A DNA stretch of 62,266 nt from Paenibacillus taihuensis (GTDB lineage: Bacteria; Bacillota; Bacilli; Paenibacillales; Paenibacillaceae), in assembly GCF_003386535.1 (NCBI RefSeq), contig NZ_QTTN01000040.1, forward strand, positions 1-62,266, read 5' to 3'. Below, piece by piece: positions 42,352-52,032 of the stretch (position 1 is its first letter; each line of letters begins with the position of its first letter). Under the pieces are notes generated by a model. It was given only the letters and a program-made list of their open reading frames with translations, was not told the origin of the DNA and did no database searches. The position numbers and the translations under genes are program-made.

Positions 42352-43569
42352 CTACTCTTGCTCCTCGGGTCCATACCACACACCATCACTCGTTCCGCCG
42401 CTCCGCCAGCCCGGCAGCGCGAGCTTCACCTCGCGGCGGCGCCAGCCTGCCGCCATCCGCGATTGCACCGCGTCCCACGCGGGCACGCCGCTCGTCGCGT
42501 CCGCATGCTCCACGTTGCAGGCGCCGACTGCAACGGCGCCATCCAGCACCGCTTCAGGCGCAAGCCCCTTCAGCAAGCCCGCGAGGAAACCCGCGATCGT
42601 GCAATCGCCCGCTCCTGTCGTGCCGGCAACGACGACTTCGAAGCATGGCACCAGCAGCTCGCGGCCTACCCATGCGCCGAACTGCTCCGGCGCCGCGGCT
42701 CCAATCGCGGCAAGTTTCGCCGCATCGTCTGTCGTCCGCAGGTACAGACCGTGCTCGCCTAGCTTGAGCACCACGATGCTAACGCCCAGCTCAAGCAGCT
42801 CCTGCGAAAGCTCGCGCAGCAGCGGGCCTTCCGCGAACGGCAGCAGATCGTTCGTCCCATGCTGCGCGACTAACGCTTCGTACTGCTCTCGTCGCAGCAT
42901 ATACAGAATCTCTTCGAAGCTCGGCAGGAACACATCCACCTGCGGGAGCGCTTTCAAGAATATGCCGCGCCAGTCCGCGCGACCTGCAGGCGACTCCGGG
43001 TCCGGCTTCGCCAGATCAAGCGACACCGTAAGCCCGGCGCGCTTCGCCTTCGCGAGCAGCGCGGCGAGCTCGTCGCCGCCATCTTCATACATCTTCCGCA
43101 TGAGCGGCGGATAGCCAAAATGAAACAATTTCGCGCCGGCGAGCGCCTCCTCCTGAATATCCGCAGCCGTGAACGTGTCATTGGCTCCGGTACAGTGCAG
43201 GAAGACCCGGTCAATATTCGGCGGATTAATGACGAGCGTATACGAGCTGCTCTCGCCAGCGGCGACTATCATGCCACTGGCTAATTCATCACCGCCGTAG
43301 CTGCGCAGCACATCCACAATCGCTCCGCCGAACATATCATCGCCGATCTTGCCCATCAGCTTCGTGCGCAGCCCGAGCCGGTGCAGCGCAAGTCCCGTGT
43401 TGGACACTGCGCCGCCTGTGGCAATGACCGCCGGGCCGATATCGACAAGCTTGCCCGGGACGAGGATCGCCCCCATCCCGTCCTTCATCTCATGCATTGC
43501 CGGGATGACATCGAGGCAAATATGCCCGGCAACGACCACTTCCGCACCTGCACGAGCAGCAGTGCTCAC
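42352..43569 (-). CDS. PfkB-family sugar kinase
   Basis: A 405-residue ribokinase-fold kinase. The N-terminal sugar-binding part has AGHICLDVIPAM and TGGAVSNTGLALHRLG; the C-terminal signature TTGAGDCTIAGFLAGLL near residue 318 contains the catalytic Asp. A tail of about 55 residues after the fold is unusual and ends in a low-complexity region. It likely phosphorylates the ketose produced by the isomerase before aldol cleavage. Its start is 2 bases from the stop of the Gfo/Idh gene. Confidence 0.88.
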   Translation of the reverse strand: MSTAARAGAEVVVAGHICLDVIPAMHEMKDGMGAILVPGKLVDIGPAVIATGGAVSNTGLALHRLGLRTKLMGKIGDDMFGGAIVDVLRSYGGDELASGMIVAAGESSSYTLVINPPNIDRVFLHCTGANDTFTAADIQEEALAGAKLFHFGYPPLMRKMYEDGGDELAALLAKAKRAGLTVSLDLAKPDPESPAGRADWRGIFLKALPQVDVFLPSFEEILYMLRREQYEALVAQHGTNDLLPFAEGPLLRELSQELLELGVSIVVLKLGEHGLYLRTTDDAAKLAAIGAAAPEQFGAWVGRELLVPCFEVVVAGTTGAGDCTIAGFLAGLLKGLAPEAVLDGAVAVGACNVEHADATSGVPAWDAVQSRMAAGWRRREVKLALPGWRSGGTSDGVWYGPEEQE

Positions 43570-43571
43570 CG

Positions 43572-44732
43572 CTAATCCCTCCAGTCCAGCGCGATCGTTT
43601 GCCCTGTTCGTTCCGATGCAAGCGCCGCCGTAAAGACCCGATGGCTCCCTTGCGCCTCTTCCGGCGTCGCGCAGTAGAACGGCTGCTGCATCCCATCTCT
43701 GCCGTTTACGAGCTCATCGCAGAACGCCGCCCACATTTGCAGAATCGAATCCGAGAAGCCGAACTCGAAGATGCCGCCTGTAATCGTGCCATAAGCCGAT
43801 TTATACGGGACATCAGCGACATGCCATGCTTGCTGCTTGCCAGGCGAATACGGCAGTATCGCGATTTGCTTCGGATTCTTCGTGCTGAATTCCGCCGACA
43901 GCTCCGTTCCTTGAATGCGGACAAACCAACTATTCGCATGCCCCGGTGCGATACGCTTCGTTGAGAGCACCATCGGGAATCCGCCATCCGCCGTTGCCAC
44001 GTCGCAGGCAAGAATCGCGTTATCCCATGTCTCGCATGGTGCCATGCCGCCTTTGCCGTCTGGACGCTCGCTTACGATTTTGCTCAGCAGCGCACGAACG
44101 CTATTCGGTTTCCAGCCGAACCGCATCGGCAGATGCAGCACATGCATGCCGAGATCGCCCATGCAGCCGTACTCCCCGTTCGTGGCGATACGCCGCTTCC
44201 AGTTTATCGGCTTCGTAGGGTCCAGGTCGCTGGAATGCCAGAAGCCTGCCTCCACCTCGATAATTCGGCCGAACTTGCCCTCTTCCACCAACTTAATCAA
44301 GCTCTGCGCCCCTGGGAAAAAAGGAAACTCCGACGAGCAGCGAACAATCACTTCGGGATGTGCAGCAAGCGCAGCCGAAATCCGTGTATTCGCTTCCATA
44401 TCAACGCCGAATGGCTTCTCGCCCAACAAATGCTTGCCGGCTGCAATAATATCGGAATAGATTTGCGCATGCAGGTTATGCGGCACTGCGCAATACACCG
44501 CTTCTACCTCGGGATCTGCCAGCAAATCACGATAATCGGTATAAGTGCGTTCCACGCTCGGGACTTGCTTCTTGAACCAATTCGTCGCTTCCATGTTCGC
44601 ATCGCACACCGCTACGATCCGCGGCTCGAACTCCACGCGCTCCAGATGCAGCCATCTTGCCGCCGCGCTCGCGAATTCCTTGCCCATCAAGCCGCAGCCA
44701 ATGACGCCGAACCGAATGATTCTTGTGCTCAT
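43572..44732 (-). CDS. Gfo/Idh/MocA family oxidoreductase
   Basis: A 386-residue dehydrogenase with Rossmann motif FGVIGCGLMGKEFASAAA at the N-terminus and the full family motif LLGEKPFGVD containing the catalytic Lys. A GCMGDLGMHVLHLP segment contributes to the active site. ATG 44732 begins one base after the aldolase stop and has GGAG four bases upstream, so expression is coupled. Its place in the operon suggests oxidation or epimerisation of a sugar before isomerisation. Confidence 0.88.
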   Translation of the reverse strand: MSTRIIRFGVIGCGLMGKEFASAAARWLHLERVEFEPRIVAVCDANMEATNWFKKQVPSVERTYTDYRDLLADPEVEAVYCAVPHNLHAQIYSDIIAAGKHLLGEKPFGVDMEANTRISAALAAHPEVIVRCSSEFPFFPGAQSLIKLVEEGKFGRIIEVEAGFWHSSDLDPTKPINWKRRIATNGEYGCMGDLGMHVLHLPMRFGWKPNSVRALLSKIVSERPDGKGGMAPCETWDNAILACDVATADGGFPMVLSTKRIAPGHANSWFVRIQGTELSAEFSTKNPKQIAILPYSPGKQQAWHVADVPYKSAYGTITGGIFEFGFSDSILQMWAAFCDELVNGRDGMQQPFYCATPEEAQGSHRVFTAALASERTGQTIALDWRD

Positions 44733-44733
44733 T

Positions 44734-45585
44734 CTACTCCACGCCCTTTCCGCTGCCAAGAATGGCAAGTGCTTCCGAAGCCGACGCACCGTGATGAACG
44801 ATCGCCATCAGCGCATTCGTCATGCCCGCCGGACTCGGATGCTGAATAACGTTGCGGCCATACACGATGCCCGAAGCGCCTTGATTCATCAGCTCGACCG
44901 TACGGTTCACAATCTCTTCATCGCTTGCCCGGCCGCCGCCGCGCACGAGCACCGGAATGCCGGAAGCCACTTCAATGACGCGGTGATATTCCGTCACGTC
45001 GTCGCAAGGGTCTGCTTTAATAACATCCGCGCCAAGCTCGACGCCTTGACGAACGAGCGGCATGATTTTGTTAATATCGCCATCCACCATGTAACCGCCC
45101 TTCGCCTCATTCGGCAGCATCACAAGCGGCTCAACCATAAGCGGCATCCCGTACTTCTCGCACTCGCTCTTCAGCAGCGAAATATTGCGAACGCACTGGT
45201 GGTGCAGCTCCGGCTGGCCAGGAAGGAGCAGCAGGTTCACGCATACCGCAACCGCATCGAGCGCAACCGCCTTCTCAATCGCCCGGTCGATAAGCTCGCT
45301 GAACAGAAAGCGAGGCAGCTCTGTACCATAAATATTCGCCGCATCTGTACGCAGAACAAGTCCCGGCTTCTTCTTGCCTGGAATGTTTTGCAGCCATTTG
45401 GCTTGACCGATGCTGAGCTGGATGCAATCCGGATTCGCCTCTACGATCGTCTCGATCGCTTGCTTCATATTCTCGATTCCGGACAAGAAAGAATACTCAT
45501 TGAAGAAACCATGATCGACAGCTACATCAAAACATTTCCCTTGCTCGCTGAACATCCGATTTAAACGCGGTGCTATTGCTGACAT
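44734..45585 (-). CDS. Class I aldolase (DeoC/LacD/DhnA superfamily)
   Basis: A 283-residue TIM-barrel aldolase: FDVAVDHGFFNEYSFLSG at the N-terminus and the Schiff-base Lys in DVIKADPCDD near residue 190, followed by VLVRGGGRASDEE and ASGIVYGRNVIQH, the phosphate-binding loops. This is the fold of LacD, LsrF and YihT. It probably cleaves the phosphorylated ketose into two three-carbon units or similar. ATG 45585 has GAGGGG nine bases upstream. First gene of the operon after the repressor-bracketed promoter. Confidence 0.85.
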   Translation of the reverse strand: MSAIAPRLNRMFSEQGKCFDVAVDHGFFNEYSFLSGIENMKQAIETIVEANPDCIQLSIGQAKWLQNIPGKKKPGLVLRTDAANIYGTELPRFLFSELIDRAIEKAVALDAVAVCVNLLLLPGQPELHHQCVRNISLLKSECEKYGMPLMVEPLVMLPNEAKGGYMVDGDINKIMPLVRQGVELGADVIKADPCDDVTEYHRVIEVASGIPVLVRGGGRASDEEIVNRTVELMNQGASGIVYGRNVIQHPSPAGMTNALMAIVHHGASASEALAILGSGKGVE

Positions 45586-45619
45586 GTGAACCATCCCCTC
45601 TGTTCCGTTAGAACAATAA

Positions 45620-45688
45620 ATGTTCGTTTATAACATTATTCTAACTAAACCTCATTCTCCTGTCTACAATAATGTTTTAAACAAACAT
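45620..45688 (-). promoter_or_regulatory. Promoter of the aldolase operon bracketed by two DeoR-type operators
   Basis: Minus-strand TAGACA (45661-45666) and TAGAAT (45638-45643) are 17 bp apart. Just upstream of the -35 is ATGTTT-N5-AAACAT (45672-45688) and just downstream of the -10 is ATGTT-N7-AACAT (45620-45636). A repressor at both sites could loop or block the promoter. Confidence 0.7.
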
Positions 45689-45696
45689 GTGCATAC

Positions 45697-46458
45697 TCAA
45701 TCTCTAGCAGCTAAAAGCTCCACATTACTTTCCCTGCACGCCTCCAGCAACGACTGCTCCGGCTCTTGATCGCAGACGATGCGGTGCACCGTATCAAGCG
45801 CTGCGAAAGAGAACAGCTCCTTCGCGCCAAACTTCGAATGATCGACGACGACATTTACCTCGGCCGCCTGTGCAATCGCCATCCTCTTAATCTCCGCCTC
45901 GTACATGTTCGAGTTGCTAAAGCCGTGTTTGGCACTAACACCTGTCGCTCCTAGAAAAATGCGGTTGAACGCCATTCGGCCAATCGACTCCGCTGCCCCG
46001 GGTCCAACAAGCGTCGATGTCGTTTCTAGCGCCATTCCGCCCGTCACGACTGTCGTGATCCGCTTCTCGAGCAGTTCCAGCGCAATGTTCAGCGCATTCG
46101 TCACTACCGTAATGTTCATGCCCGGCTTCAAATGACGCGCCACATACAGGGTCGTCGTCCCGCCATCGATGAAGATCGAGTCGTTCTCCTGCACGAGCGC
46201 AGCTGCCGCCCGGCCGATCCGGCTCTTCTCATCTGTCATCACGACAGAACGATCCTCCAGCGTCGCATCCTTCGATGCCAAGATTGCCCCGCCGAATGTA
46301 CGCTTCACATAGCCAGCTAGCTCAAGCTTCTCCAAGTCGCGCCGAATTGTCATTTCTGTCACGCCGAACGTTTCTTTCAGCACCGCAACCTTCACTTCGC
46401 CAGTACTCTCCAGCATCGTCATCAGCTGCTGCTGCCGATCATTCAAGCTCATACTCAT
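45697..46458 (-). CDS. DeoR-family repressor
   Basis: A 253-residue regulator: N-terminal DeoR HTH (residues 5-60; TGEVKVAVLKETFGVTEMTIRRDLEKLE) and a phosphosugar-binding DeoRC domain (IFIDGGTTTLYVARHLKP; VVDHSKFGAKELF). Such proteins are relieved by a phosphorylated sugar, here probably the product of the PfkB kinase. It lies between the DUF4432 gene and the aldolase gene, same strand, and likely binds the ATGTTT/AAACAT sites at both. Confidence 0.9.
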   Translation of the reverse strand: MSMSLNDRQQQLMTMLESTGEVKVAVLKETFGVTEMTIRRDLEKLELAGYVKRTFGGAILASKDATLEDRSVVMTDEKSRIGRAAAALVQENDSIFIDGGTTTLYVARHLKPGMNITVVTNALNIALELLEKRITTVVTGGMALETTSTLVGPGAAESIGRMAFNRIFLGATGVSAKHGFSNSNMYEAEIKRMAIAQAAEVNVVVDHSKFGAKELFSFAALDTVHRIVCDQEPEQSLLEACRESNVELLAARD

Positions 46459-46470
46459 TGCTTCCCACTC

Positions 46471-47508
46471 CTACGTAATCGTCAAATCCACTTCATATTC
46501 CAGCGCTTCTCCCGGCTGCAGCATAACGAGTGTCCCTCTCTGTCTCTCGATCTCCATGCCCTCTACGCCGCAGTTGGCCGGCTCAATTCCAAGTGCATGC
46601 AGGCCTGCTCCCGGCATCTTCCACTGCACCAGCCTCGGAAGCGTATCCGATTTCCAACTGAGCGTTACTGCAAGCGGCGCCCGCAGCCCCGCTGCAATTG
46701 GAAACTCCGGCTGGCGGATTGTCACTTCGCGCCTTCCGTCAACCTCTTGCTCCGGCTCGTGATAATAGCAGCGTTCATGATATGGTGCTGCAGGCGCCGT
46801 CCATTTGTCATAGCCTTCAACAGGTATCCCGTCGACAATCGCTCTCACACTCCCTTTCGGGAATATAAGCTCCGACTGCTCCGTCAACAACGGATAGCCG
46901 AAGTTAAAATGATACAGCATCATATGCGGGCATGGCTCAAAGCCAGCATTCTCCACCACATCGCGAATCGAAATTCGGTTCTCGCCAAGCCTCGTCCGGA
47001 TTTCCCGTCTTAGCCGCAGATGTCCGCCGAACATCGCATGCTCTTCGATAATACCAGCGATCCGAATCTCATACTCGTCGTCGACCCAATAGCCTTCAGC
47101 AGCAACCTGCCTGGCAGGCGTATGATGCGCTCTGCCATGCATACCGAAGTTTTGTCCCCCGCTCTCGACTGGAGCACCTACGTTAATTAAACCGCAAGTC
47201 ATCAACAATCCGCCGGAAGCCGTTCGGAGCCAGCCGTTTTTCTTATCGTCATAGTACGAGGGATGCACATCGCCGCTAGCCGACTGCCAACAGAGTGAAC
47301 CACCTGAGAAGGAAGCTGCCGAGATGTCGAGTCCCTTGTCCGGCGTTACGTCAAAAGCAAGTCCAGCCCCTGTACGCACCGAGATGACGGATGATCCATT
47401 CTCATTGCCATCAGCCAAAGTCAGCTTGCGGATACCGCCAACCTGTTCAATCCGTCCAACCCGGGCCTCAATCTCCCTGCGTGAATACGTTCTCCCATGA
47501 AGCTTCAA
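46471..47508 (-). CDS. DUF4432 aldose-epimerase-like protein
   Basis: A 345-residue beta-sandwich protein of the galactose-mutarotase superfamily, DUF4432 branch. Typical segments are DVTPDKGLDISAASFSGG near residue 54, NFGMHGRAHHTPAR near 120 and MMLYHFNFGYPLL near 200, with His residues suited for mutarotation. TTG 47508 has AGGAGG nine bases upstream, and using it leaves the palindrome at 47528 outside the gene. It likely interconverts anomers of the operon sugar and is coregulated with it by DeoR. Confidence 0.82.
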   Translation of the reverse strand: MKLHGRTYSRREIEARVGRIEQVGGIRKLTLADGNENGSSVISVRTGAGLAFDVTPDKGLDISAASFSGGSLCWQSASGDVHPSYYDDKKNGWLRTASGGLLMTCGLINVGAPVESGGQNFGMHGRAHHTPARQVAAEGYWVDDEYEIRIAGIIEEHAMFGGHLRLRREIRTRLGENRISIRDVVENAGFEPCPHMMLYHFNFGYPLLTEQSELIFPKGSVRAIVDGIPVEGYDKWTAPAAPYHERCYYHEPEQEVDGRREVTIRQPEFPIAAGLRAPLAVTLSWKSDTLPRLVQWKMPGAGLHALGIEPANCGVEGMEIERQRGTLVMLQPGEALEYEVDLTIT

Positions 47509-47527
47509 CGAGGTTCGCCTCCTGATT

Positions 47528-47589
47528 GAAACAAACATATTTTGTTTCTTCCTAACATGTATTTTACTGGTTCCTGGCCTAGCTGTAAA
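47528..47589 (-). promoter_or_regulatory. Promoter and palindromic operator of the DUF4432-DeoR unit
   Basis: Minus-strand TTTACA (47584-47589) and TAAAAT (47561-47566) are 17 bp apart. Directly downstream GAAACAAA-N5-TTTGTTTC (47528-47548) is a perfect 8-bp inverted repeat. It shares the 10-mer AAACAAACAT with the operator at 45679. Confidence 0.7.
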
Positions 47590-47603
47590 TGTGCCTCTCG
47601 CGC

Positions 47604-47645
47604 AAAAAAGAGCGGCAAACCTCTTTGCAGAGATTTACCGCTCTA
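47604..47645 (-). terminator. Terminator of the cta operon
   Basis: AGAGCGG...CCGCTCT arms with an inner imperfect stem; on the minus strand TTTTTT follows. It lies 30 bases after the DUF420 stop and separates it from the DUF4432 promoter. Confidence 0.85.
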
Positions 47646-47675
47646 ATGCTCTTTCTATTTCTCATACCTAACTGC

Positions 47676-48140
47676 TTAGCCGCCGAACAGCACGTCAAGC
47701 ACGGGCTTCGTGTGACCGCCCGGATACATCAAGTACAGCAGCACGTACACCGTAATACCTGTAATCGCCGTAAAGAACCACACGACAGATGTGATACGGC
47801 CCCACTTACGGTGCTTCGCGAAGCGGCTCTTGAATCCAAGCGTCAACGTCGTAATACCGAACACCGCACCTACAGTTGCAAGTACGATGTGGAAGAATAG
47901 AAACGTCAGATAGTACGGCTTCATCTCATCCGAGCCGCCCCAATCTGTATTGCCGACGAATACCGTCCGGCTCATGTAAATAATGAAGAACAGCAATGCC
48001 GCAGCAGCGCCGGCAAGCATCACTTTCTTATGCGCTTCAAGCTTACGCTTGATCGCGAGACTCCAGCCAATCGCTACGAGAATGGCACTAAGGGCAATGA
48101 AGGAGGTGCTGATCGCAGGCAATACATCATACAGTGACAA
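47676..48140 (-). CDS. DUF420 membrane protein (YozB-like)
   Basis: A 154-residue protein with four hydrophobic helices (ISTSFIALSAILVAIGWSLA; AAALLFFIIYMS; FHIVLATVGAVFGITTL; WFFTAITGITVYVLLY) and conserved His residues in AHKKVM, FFHIVL and AKHRKWG. DUF420 proteins often accompany cytochrome oxidase genes and may bind heme or copper. It starts at TTG with GGGATG upstream and is the last gene of the cta group, 45 bases after ctaG. Confidence 0.82.
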   Translation of the reverse strand: MSLYDVLPAISTSFIALSAILVAIGWSLAIKRKLEAHKKVMLAGAAAALLFFIIYMSRTVFVGNTDWGGSDEMKPYYLTFLFFHIVLATVGAVFGITTLTLGFKSRFAKHRKWGRITSVVWFFTAITGITVYVLLYLMYPGGHTKPVLDVLFGG

Positions 48141-48185
48141 ACATCATCCCGTCCAATCGTCTATAAATATAATCGCTTCTTCAGA

Positions 48186-49088
48186 CTAATTCAGCGCGCC
48201 ATGCTCTGGCAACGGATCGTCAGAATCAGCATGTTCTCTCTTATACCAGTGGAAGAAGACGTAGGCGAGAATAACGCCGTACATCACTTCTTGAACAAGC
48301 TTCATAATAATACCGCCAAGCTGCTGATCCTCGGCCGGGGACATCAGATTGAAGAATGTCGGCCCTCCTTTGAAGGAAGCTAGCAGTGAAGCAGGATCGC
48401 CGGATACACAGTAGCCCATGGCCTTCGCCCATACTTCAGGGTCGTTATAGGTGGCATACATCGGCGTGCTGTTGAAAATAATAAGCGCACAAGCAGGCGT
48501 GAGCAGCATGCCGCTTGCGAAGATATAAGCCATTTTGCGAACATCGGTCAGTCGGCTCCACTCCTGTACCGGGCAAGCAATCTGCCACCACATTAAGAAT
48601 GCGGTAACTAGCAGAACCAGATAGTAGATCCGATGTACAGTAAAGTGAATCATGACATAGTCATGCACACTTGGCAAATGATAGAGCGAGAACAGCACGT
48701 TAAATGCAACGAGCGAGAATATCGGATGCGTCGCTCCTCTGAATCGCTTCCAGAACGGAGCCGAGAACATCGCCTTCCAGAGGTAGGCCGGAATACTAAA
48801 CATGATGATTGGCGGCACAACAAGATACGCAACCGACATATCGACCATATGAAACGCAAACATCAGGTGTCCAAGCAATTCAAAAGGCCCGCCCTGCACC
48901 AAATAGTAGAGCACCATCCCCGTAACAAACAACGACTTCTGCGTCACCGTCACAGGCGGCGCTTCCGGCGCATGCTTTTCCTTCCAAGGTCCAGCCAAGT
49001 AGAAATAGAGAATGACTAATGCTGTCATAAAGAAGAAAAACCACGGGCTCCATAGCGCTTCAAAGCTGAAATATTGCAAACCAAGCAT
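48186..49088 (-). CDS. ctaG: Cytochrome c oxidase assembly factor CtaG
   Basis: A 300-residue membrane protein of the Bacillus CtaG/caa3_CtaG family with about seven helices. Conserved parts are LVQGGPFELLGHLMFAFHMVDM near residue 70, VHRIYYLVLLVTAFLMWW and the C-terminal LMSPAEDQQLGGIIMKLVQE. It is needed for correct assembly of caa3 oxidase, probably at the CuB site. ATG 49088 has AAAGGGG nine bases upstream. Confidence 0.92.
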   Translation of the reverse strand: MLGLQYFSFEALWSPWFFFFMTALVILYFYLAGPWKEKHAPEAPPVTVTQKSLFVTGMVLYYLVQGGPFELLGHLMFAFHMVDMSVAYLVVPPIIMFSIPAYLWKAMFSAPFWKRFRGATHPIFSLVAFNVLFSLYHLPSVHDYVMIHFTVHRIYYLVLLVTAFLMWWQIACPVQEWSRLTDVRKMAYIFASGMLLTPACALIIFNSTPMYATYNDPEVWAKAMGYCVSGDPASLLASFKGGPTFFNLMSPAEDQQLGGIIMKLVQEVMYGVILAYVFFHWYKREHADSDDPLPEHGALN

Positions 49089-49173
49089 AATGGTACCCCT
49101 TTCCATAAACCCATACATTTACAGCAAAAGAGGGGGCCAGCAAGGACCTCCCTCTCTTCAATTTAGAACTTTA

Positions 49174-49491
49174 TTACCACCAAGCCCAGTACTCGGCCAT
49201 GATGACAATTGTGAATACGACGAATACGCCACCTAGAATACCTACGATCGGGAATACGTGTCCACGATCCTTCATGTGCATCCAGAAGCCCATTTGAACG
49301 AAGACTTGGATAAGCGCCATGACAACGAGCATCACATAGATGAACGTTGTATTAATTTCGCCTGCAGCAACCATTGCGAATGCAATGATTGTCAGCAAGA
49401 TCGAGAAAATAAACGCGATAATATGCTTCTTAGGACCTTCGTGCTTATGGCGTTTGTTCTCTTCGGCAGCAGAATGTTGTGTTCCAGCCAT
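49174..49491 (-). CDS. ctaF: Cytochrome c oxidase subunit IV
   Basis: A 105-residue protein with three hydrophobic helices after a charged, His-rich N-terminus, the form of small subunit IV of caa3 and quinol oxidases (FIYVMLVVMALIQVFVQMGF; WMHMKDRG). It starts three bases after the ctaE stop. It stabilises the CuB region during assembly. Confidence 0.88.
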   Translation of the reverse strand: MAGTQHSAAEENKRHKHEGPKKHIIAFIFSILLTIIAFAMVAAGEINTTFIYVMLVVMALIQVFVQMGFWMHMKDRGHVFPIVGILGGVFVVFTIVIMAEYWAWW

Positions 49492-49494
49492 TCG

Positions 49495-50115
49495 TTAGCC
49501 CACCTTTCCCATCAAGTACACGACGGTGAAGATGAATACCCACACGACGTCGATAAAGTGCCAGTACATACCGGCCACATATATCTTAGGAGCAGTAACG
49601 ACATTCAAGCCTTTCTTTAACACTTGAGCAATTAGAATCGAGATCCAGAGTACCCCGAACAATACGTGGGCACCGTGGAAGCCGACCAGTGTATAGAACG
49701 ACGAGCTGAATGCGCTTGTTGAGAATTTATGTCCTTCATGGACATAGTTGTTGAACTCGTAAATCTCCAGACCAAGGAACGCAAGACCGAAGATTACCGT
49801 AATGACAAGCCACCAAAGCATCGATTTCACTTTGTTCGTATGCATCGATTGAATCGCGAATACGCTTGTCAGCGAGGAAGTCAACAAGATGAATGTTGCA
49901 AGAGCTACAGTCGGCAGCTCGAACAGCTCATTCGCTGTCGGGTTGCCGTCGCCGACTTGATGGCGGAGTGCCAGGAACGCTGAGAACAGCGTTCCGAACA
50001 ATACCGTTTCACCGCCAAGGAACAGCCAGAAACCAAGTACTTTATTGCGACCCTCGAGTGTTGCCTTTTCCGGTTCGTGAGGGAGTTTACCGTCTACGTG
50101 TGCGTGCCCGCTCAT
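49495..50115 (-). CDS. ctaE: Cytochrome c oxidase subunit III
   Basis: A 206-residue subunit III with five helices; KVLGFWLFLGGETVLFGTLFS near residue 25 and FYTLVGFHGAHVLFGVLW near 140 carry the conserved Glu and His. The ATG overlaps the ctaD stop by 4 bases (ATGA). Function: structural subunit of the proton-pumping oxidase. Confidence 0.92.
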   Translation of the reverse strand: MSGHAHVDGKLPHEPEKATLEGRNKVLGFWLFLGGETVLFGTLFSAFLALRHQVGDGNPTANELFELPTVALATFILLTSSLTSVFAIQSMHTNKVKSMLWWLVITVIFGLAFLGLEIYEFNNYVHEGHKFSTSAFSSSFYTLVGFHGAHVLFGVLWISILIAQVLKKGLNVVTAPKIYVAGMYWHFIDVVWVFIFTVVYLMGKVG

Positions 50116-52004
50116 GCTTTAACCCCCTTATCTCGAAGAATTTCATCCGTTTCGATATGGAAGCCATGATCGTCAAATACGGAACGCAGGAACATACAAG
50201 TAAGCGTAATGGCAAGGCCGAAGATTGCGACAATGTGATGGTGCAGGATCCAAGCCCATGCGCCTGTACCATAGTCACCTTTCGCATACATGAAGCCTAG
50301 ACCTGCGATGAACAGACCGATCGACATGAAGAGCGGCAGGCTCGATGGCGAAGGCATATGAATCGGACCAAGCGGCTCAGCTGGAACCATCTCTGTCTTA
50401 CCTTCCATCTTCTCTTTCCAGAATGCATCATATCCGCGAACGAGCGGAGTTTGAGCAAAGTTATACTCAGGTGCAGGAGAAGGAATTGTCCACTCCAGCG
50501 TACGGCCATCTTCCCATGGATCGTTGGAAGCATTGCGCGGTTTCGCCGATGTTACTACGATGTTGATCAAGAAAACGATCGTACCAAGACCCATCGTCAT
50601 CGCACCGATTGTCGAGATCAAGTTCAGGTTGTTGAAGCCCAAACCGTCGAGGTAGGTCCATACACGACGCGGCATACCCATCAAACCTAAGAAATGCTGC
50701 ACGAAGAACGTCAGGTGGAAGCCGATAAAGAATAACCAGAAGAAAATTTTGCCGAGTGTTTCATTCAGCATGCGACCGAACATTTTTGGCCACCAGTAGA
50801 ACAAGCCAGAGAACAAGCCCAAGATCAAACCACCAACGATAACGTAGTGGAAGTGAGCTACGACGAAGTAGGAATCGTGATACTGGAAGTCAGCAGGAGC
50901 TGCCGCAAGCATAACGCCTGTTACACCGCCCATTACGAACGTTGGAACGAAGCCGACTGCAAACAGATTCGCTGTTGTGAAACGGATCGAACCGCCCCAC
51001 ATGGTGAACAGCCAGTTAAAGATCTTAATACCTGTCGGTACAGCGATCAACATGGTTGCAATCGAGAACAATGCGTTCGCAACCGGTCCAAGACCTGTCG
51101 TGAACATGTGATGCGCCCAAACCATGAAGCCAAGGAAGCCGATGAGCACTGTTGCGAATACCATCGAGCTGTAACCGAACAAACGCTTACGCGAGAACGT
51201 ACTGATAACTTCGGAGATAACACCGAATGCCGGCAAGATGAGGATATAAACCTCAGGATGTCCGAAAATCCAGAAGATATGCTCCCATAGTACTGCGTTA
51301 CCGCCGTTAGTCGGTTCGAAGAAGTTCGCGCTGAATACGCGGTCGAACATCATCGCAACCAACCCTACAGTAAGCGCCGGGAAAGCGAACAAGATCAGAG
51401 CGGACGTGATGAAAGCCGTCCATGTGAACATCGGCATACGCATGAAGCTCATACCAGGAGCGCGCATGTTGATGATTGTTGCCAAGAAGTTGATACCGCC
51501 GACCAGCGTACCGATACCGGCGATTTGAAGACCGATGACATAGTAGTCAAGACCATGTGTCGAGCTGTATGTCGCTGTCGAGAGCGGAGCGTATGCTGTC
51601 CAGCCCGCATCCGGCGCACCGCCGGCAAACCAGCTGACATTCAGCAGAACGCCGCCCGCGAAGAATGTCCAGAAACCAATCGCATTAACGAACGGGAACG
51701 CAACGTCGCGTGCACCGATCTGCAATGGGACGATCGCATTCATTAACGCGAAGATCATCGGCATCGCCGCAAGGAAGATCATTGTCGTTCCGTGCATCGT
51801 CAACAATTCGTTGAACGTATGTGCCGCAACGAAATCGTTGAGCGGCTTCCACAGCTGAATCCGAATCAGGAGGGCTTCCAAACCGCCGACCAGGAAGAAG
51901 AATCCGCCCGACAGCAAGTACAGAATGCCGATTTTTTTATGGTCTACGGTAGTTAGCCAGTCCTTCAGACCGCTATACCGCTTCACCTTGTGTCCGTGAG
52001 CCAA
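50112..52004 (-). CDS. ctaD: Cytochrome c oxidase subunit I
   Basis: A 630-residue heme-copper oxidase subunit I. Ligands are visible: low-spin heme His in ELLTMHGTTM, CuB His with cross-linked Tyr in FGHPEVYILILPAFG, CuB His pair in WAHHMFTTG, and heme a3/low-spin His in VVAHFHYVIVGG. The C-terminal extension with two extra helices is typical of caa3 type. The start is TTG 52004 with AAGGAGG eight bases upstream; the ATG six codons earlier contains that site. The main catalytic subunit reducing O2 to water and pumping protons. Confidence 0.94.
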   Translation of the reverse strand: MAHGHKVKRYSGLKDWLTTVDHKKIGILYLLSGGFFFLVGGLEALLIRIQLWKPLNDFVAAHTFNELLTMHGTTMIFLAAMPMIFALMNAIVPLQIGARDVAFPFVNAIGFWTFFAGGVLLNVSWFAGGAPDAGWTAYAPLSTATYSSTHGLDYYVIGLQIAGIGTLVGGINFLATIINMRAPGMSFMRMPMFTWTAFITSALILFAFPALTVGLVAMMFDRVFSANFFEPTNGGNAVLWEHIFWIFGHPEVYILILPAFGVISEVISTFSRKRLFGYSSMVFATVLIGFLGFMVWAHHMFTTGLGPVANALFSIATMLIAVPTGIKIFNWLFTMWGGSIRFTTANLFAVGFVPTFVMGGVTGVMLAAAPADFQYHDSYFVVAHFHYVIVGGLILGLFSGLFYWWPKMFGRMLNETLGKIFFWLFFIGFHLTFFVQHFLGLMGMPRRVWTYLDGLGFNNLNLISTIGAMTMGLGTIVFLINIVVTSAKPRNASNDPWEDGRTLEWTIPSPAPEYNFAQTPLVRGYDAFWKEKMEGKTEMVPAEPLGPIHMPSPSSLPLFMSIGLFIAGLGFMYAKGDYGTGAWAWILHHHIVAIFGLAITLTCMFLRSVFDDHGFHIETDEILRDKGVKA

Positions 52005-52032
52005 AGTAGGTACCTCCTTCATTCCATAAGTA